NCBI RefSeq assembly: GCF_900103365.1
Contig: NZ_LT629703.1
Coordinates: 992,001 to 1,056,000 of the forward strand
Source: Afipia sp. GAS231
GTDB lineage: Bacteria > Pseudomonadota > Alphaproteobacteria > Rhizobiales > Xanthobacteraceae
Length of the DNA: 64,000 nt
Reading direction: 5' to 3'
Shown: piece by piece, positions 61,949-64,000 of the stretch
Position numbering within the stretch: position 1 is the stretch's first letter
Layout: each line of letters opens with the position of its first letter
Notes under the pieces: model-generated
Database searches by the model: none
What the model was told of the DNA's origin: nothing
The model's input: the letters and a program-made list of their open reading frames with translations, nothing else
Made by a program: the position numbers and the translations under genes

Positions 61949-62857
61949 CTAGCTCTCGCTCGTCGCTTCCTTCAAAACCTTCTGCAGCGTGTCGCCCTGC
62001 ATCCGCGCGATGTCGTCCTGGTATTTCAAGAGCGCGCCGAGCGTGTCGCCGACCACTTGCGGGGTCAGCGAACGGGCGTCGAGCTCCGTCAGCGCAGTGG
62101 CCCAGTCGATGGTCTCGGCAACGCCCGGCGACTTGTAGAAATCCTGGTCGCGCAGCATCTGCACGAAGCGGACAACCTGCTGCGAAAGTTTGGCGGAAAT
62201 GTTGGGAACCCGCGACTTGACGATCGCAAGCTCGCGCTCGGCCTCGGGATAATCGACCCAGTGATAGAGACAGCGCCGCTTCAGTGCGTCGTGAATTTCG
62301 CGGGTGCGGTTCGAGGTGATGATGACGATCGGCGGCTCCGGTGCCTTGATGGTGCCGAACTCGGGAATCGTGACCTGGAAGTCGCTGAGAATTTCCAGCA
62401 GATAAGCCTCGAACGCCTCGTCGGCGCGATCGAGTTCGTCGATCAATAGCACCGGCGCGCCGGCGACATCAGGCTCCAGCGCCTGCAGCAGCGGCCGCTT
62501 GATCAGGAATTTTTCGGCGAAGATGTCCGATGAAAGCTGATCGCGGTCGGTATCCCCCGCGGCTTCGGCCAGCCGGATAGCGATCATCTGCGACGCGCTG
62601 TTCCACTCGTAGACCGCGGAAGCGACGTCGAGCCCTTCATAGCATTGCAGCCGGATCAGCTTGCGCCCAAGTGCCGCCGACAAGACTTTTGCAATTTCGG
62701 TCTTGCCGACCCCGGCCTCGCCTTCGAGGAACAGCGGCCGGCCCATGCGCAGCGACAGAAAAGTTACCGTCGCCAGCGACCGCTCGGCCAGATAGCCGCG
62801 CGAGGTCAGGAGTTCGAGCATCGCATCGACGGATTTGGGTGACGCCGATGCACTCAT
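61949..62857 (-). CDS. coxD: MoxR-type AAA ATPase (CoxD-like)
   Basis: The 302-residue ATPase has Walker A LEGEAGVGKTEIAK near 40, Walker B VLLIDELDRADEAFEAYLLE near 137, sensor 1 IVIITSNRTREIHDALKRRC near 175 and YPEAERELAIVKSRV near 200. CoxD is a chaperone-like ATPase that inserts sulfur or copper into the molybdenum site, acting with the VWA protein CoxE downstream. The start lies 34 bases after the FAD-subunit gene. All features agree with the cox-type cluster. Confidence 0.9.
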   Translation of the reverse strand: MSASASPKSVDAMLELLTSRGYLAERSLATVTFLSLRMGRPLFLEGEAGVGKTEIAKVLSAALGRKLIRLQCYEGLDVASAVYEWNSASQMIAIRLAEAAGDTDRDQLSSDIFAEKFLIKRPLLQALEPDVAGAPVLLIDELDRADEAFEAYLLEILSDFQVTIPEFGTIKAPEPPIVIITSNRTREIHDALKRRCLYHWVDYPEAERELAIVKSRVPNISAKLSQQVVRFVQMLRDQDFYKSPGVAETIDWATALTELDARSLTPQVVGDTLGALLKYQDDIARMQGDTLQKVLKEATSES

Positions 62858-62891
62858 GAGCAGGCCAGTCTTGATACGATAGAACGCGGTT

Positions 62892-63695
62892 TCACTTCGC
62901 CGTCGCGGCTTCGACGGCGCGGCGCGTCAGCACGCCGATCAGATGCGCGCGATATTCGGCGCTGCCGTGCAGGTCGCTGTTCAAACCATCGGCGGAAACC
63001 GAAATGCCGTCGAGCACCTTGTGCGAGAAACGCTTCTTCAAGGCTTCCTCGAACGCCTCGGCGCGGAACACGCCGTCCGAGCCTGCGCCGGTGACGGCGA
63101 CGCGAACGTCCGACGGACGCTTGGCGACGAACACGCCGACCAGCGCGTAGCGCGAGGCCTGGTTGCGGAACTTGATATAGGCCGCCTTCTTCGGCAGCGG
63201 GAACATCACCTTGGTGATGATCTCGTCGCTCTCGAGCGCCGTGGTGAACAGGCCCTGGAAAAACTCTTCGGCCTTCAGCTTGCGCTTGTTGGTGACGATG
63301 GTGGCGCCGAGCGCCAGCACCGCGGCCGGATAATCCGCGGTCGGATCGTTGTTGGCGAGCGAGCCGCCGATGGTGCCTTTATGACGCACCGCGGGGTCGC
63401 CGATCTGGCCTGCGAGTTCGGCCAGCGCCGGAATGGCTTCGCCGACGATCGCCGACGTTGCGACAGTCGCGTGCTTGGCGGTGGCGCCGATCACCAGCGA
63501 ACGGCCCTTCATCTCGATGGTATCGAGACCTTCGATGTGGGAGAGGTCGACCAGATGCGGCGGGCTGGCGAGTCGCTGCTTCATGACCGGCACCAGCGTG
63601 TGGCCGCCTGCGATCACCTTGGCGTCTTCGTTCTTCAGCAACAGATTGGCGGCCTGCCGCACGGTCGCCGGGCGATGATATTTAAATTCGTACAT
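62892..63695 (-). CDS. coxM: FAD-binding medium subunit of a molybdenum hydroxylase (CoxM-like)
   Basis: The 267-residue protein has the PCMH-type FAD fold: AKVIAGGHTLVPVMKQRLAS near 26 with the pyrophosphate-binding AGGHT, TIGGSLANNDPTADYPAAVL near 107 with the second FAD motif, and the C-terminal CO-dehydrogenase flavoprotein domain. It passes electrons from the iron-sulfur subunit to an acceptor. It lies 35 bases after the 2Fe-2S subunit gene. Whether the enzyme oxidises CO or another substrate depends on the large subunit, which is outside the window. Confidence 0.9.
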   Translation of the reverse strand: MYEFKYHRPATVRQAANLLLKNEDAKVIAGGHTLVPVMKQRLASPPHLVDLSHIEGLDTIEMKGRSLVIGATAKHATVATSAIVGEAIPALAELAGQIGDPAVRHKGTIGGSLANNDPTADYPAAVLALGATIVTNKRKLKAEEFFQGLFTTALESDEIITKVMFPLPKKAAYIKFRNQASRYALVGVFVAKRPSDVRVAVTGAGSDGVFRAEAFEEALKKRFSHKVLDGISVSADGLNSDLHGSAEYRAHLIGVLTRRAVEAATAK

Positions 63696-63730
63696 GAGAA
63701 GTTCCTGATCGCGGGTCGCGATGAATTCGA

Positions 63731-64000
63731 TTATGCGAGATCGGATTTCGCCATCGCCTTGGCGCCGGCGGCGATCGATTCAACGATGTTCTGATAGCCG
63801 GTGCAGCGGCACAGATTGCCTTCGAGCTCCTCGCGAATGACGTGGTCCGAAAGGTCATGGCCCTTGCGGTGCACCATATCGACCGCGGTCATGATCATGC
63901 CGGGGGTGCAGAAGCCGCACTGCAGACCGTGATGCTCGCGGAAAGCTTCCTGCATCGGATGCAGCGGCGCGCCGTCGGCGGCCAGACCCTCGATGGTGCG
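63731..64000 (-). CDS. coxS: 2Fe-2S small subunit of a molybdenum hydroxylase (CoxS-like, partial)
   Basis: The C-terminal 89 residues of this subunit are present; the N-terminus lies beyond the right edge. The visible part contains the second 2Fe-2S cluster motifs [15 protein letters not shown] and [16 protein letters not shown], near the C-terminus as usual. The N-terminal ferredoxin-like cluster is off the window. It is followed by the FAD subunit gene. Gene order S-M-D-E is visible, with the large subunit gene presumably upstream of S, off the right edge. Confidence 0.9.
   Translation of the reverse strand, partial: RTIEGLAADGAPLHPMQEAFREHHGLQCGFCTPGMIMTAVDMVHRKGHDLSDHVIREELEGNLCRCTGYQNIVESIAAGAKAMAKSDLA

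Overview
The window is a gene-dense, high-G+C stretch of an alphaproteobacterial chromosome that looks like Bradyrhizobium or a close relative in the Nitrobacteraceae. The evidence is the protein content (Usg, phasins, DUF2778 protein, core MetE-like protein, a cox-type accessory operon), a groESL operon under a CIRCE operator, and several families of intergenic palindromic repeats of the kind scattered through Bradyrhizobium genomes. No rRNA, tRNA or CRISPR was seen. One insertion sequence (IS110 family) is present.

Layout. 1-10.5 kb: catabolic and housekeeping genes (M20 amidohydrolase and amidase with overlapping ends, enoyl-CoA hydratase, quinone oxidoreductase with a DsbA-like isomerase, GST, a short MetE-like enzyme, an exported class II aldolase, xanthine phosphoribosyltransferase, a CinA-like domain protein). 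10.7-17.6 kb: circularly permuted ATP-grasp, alpha-E protein and transglutaminase, then an oligopeptide-type binding protein and a methyltransferase, then the proteasome-like peptidase Anbu. Together these form the predicted peptide-ligation and proteolysis set. 17.6-22.3 kb: SDR enzyme, MFS exporter, NupC transporter, a cupin with a histone-H1-like tail, Usg.

22.5-28 kb: groES-groEL with an RpoH-type promoter and CIRCE, then a phasin, two small proteins and a Crp/Fnr regulator. A second, truncated copy of the groEL 3' end with its terminator follows. 28-34.4 kb: exported L,D-transpeptidase-like protein, GT39 and GT2-GtrA glycosyltransferases, small exported proteins and a second phasin. 34.2-43.1 kb: a sulfate-ester module on the minus strand: a Crp/Fnr regulator, a His-rich small ORF, a binding protein carrying a C-terminal NosL-like domain, ABC permease and ATPase, sulfatase, its formylglycine-generating enzyme, a SulP transporter and a 45-residue small ORF.

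43.3-50.8 kb: DUF72/DUF488 pair, PhzF-like protein, membrane adenylate cyclase, and a four-gene TetR-HlyD-ATPase-permease efflux operon whose genes all overlap by ATGA and which has a clear palindromic operator. 51-57.9 kb: IS110 element with a structured leader (possible bridge RNA), amidohydrolase, small proteins, a cyclic-nucleotide-binding protein, DUF2000, DyP peroxidase, an HPF-like protein. 57.9-64 kb: accessory and subunit genes of a molybdenum hydroxylase of the CO-dehydrogenase family (partial 2Fe-2S subunit, FAD subunit, MoxR ATPase, VWA protein, split XdhC pair, molybdopterin-binding/nucleotidyltransferase fusion). The large catalytic subunit is not in the window.

The observations I would follow first are the substrate-binding protein-NosL fusion beside an FGE/sulfatase pair, the possible IS110 guide RNA, and the groEL tail duplication bracketing the phasin/Crp cluster.
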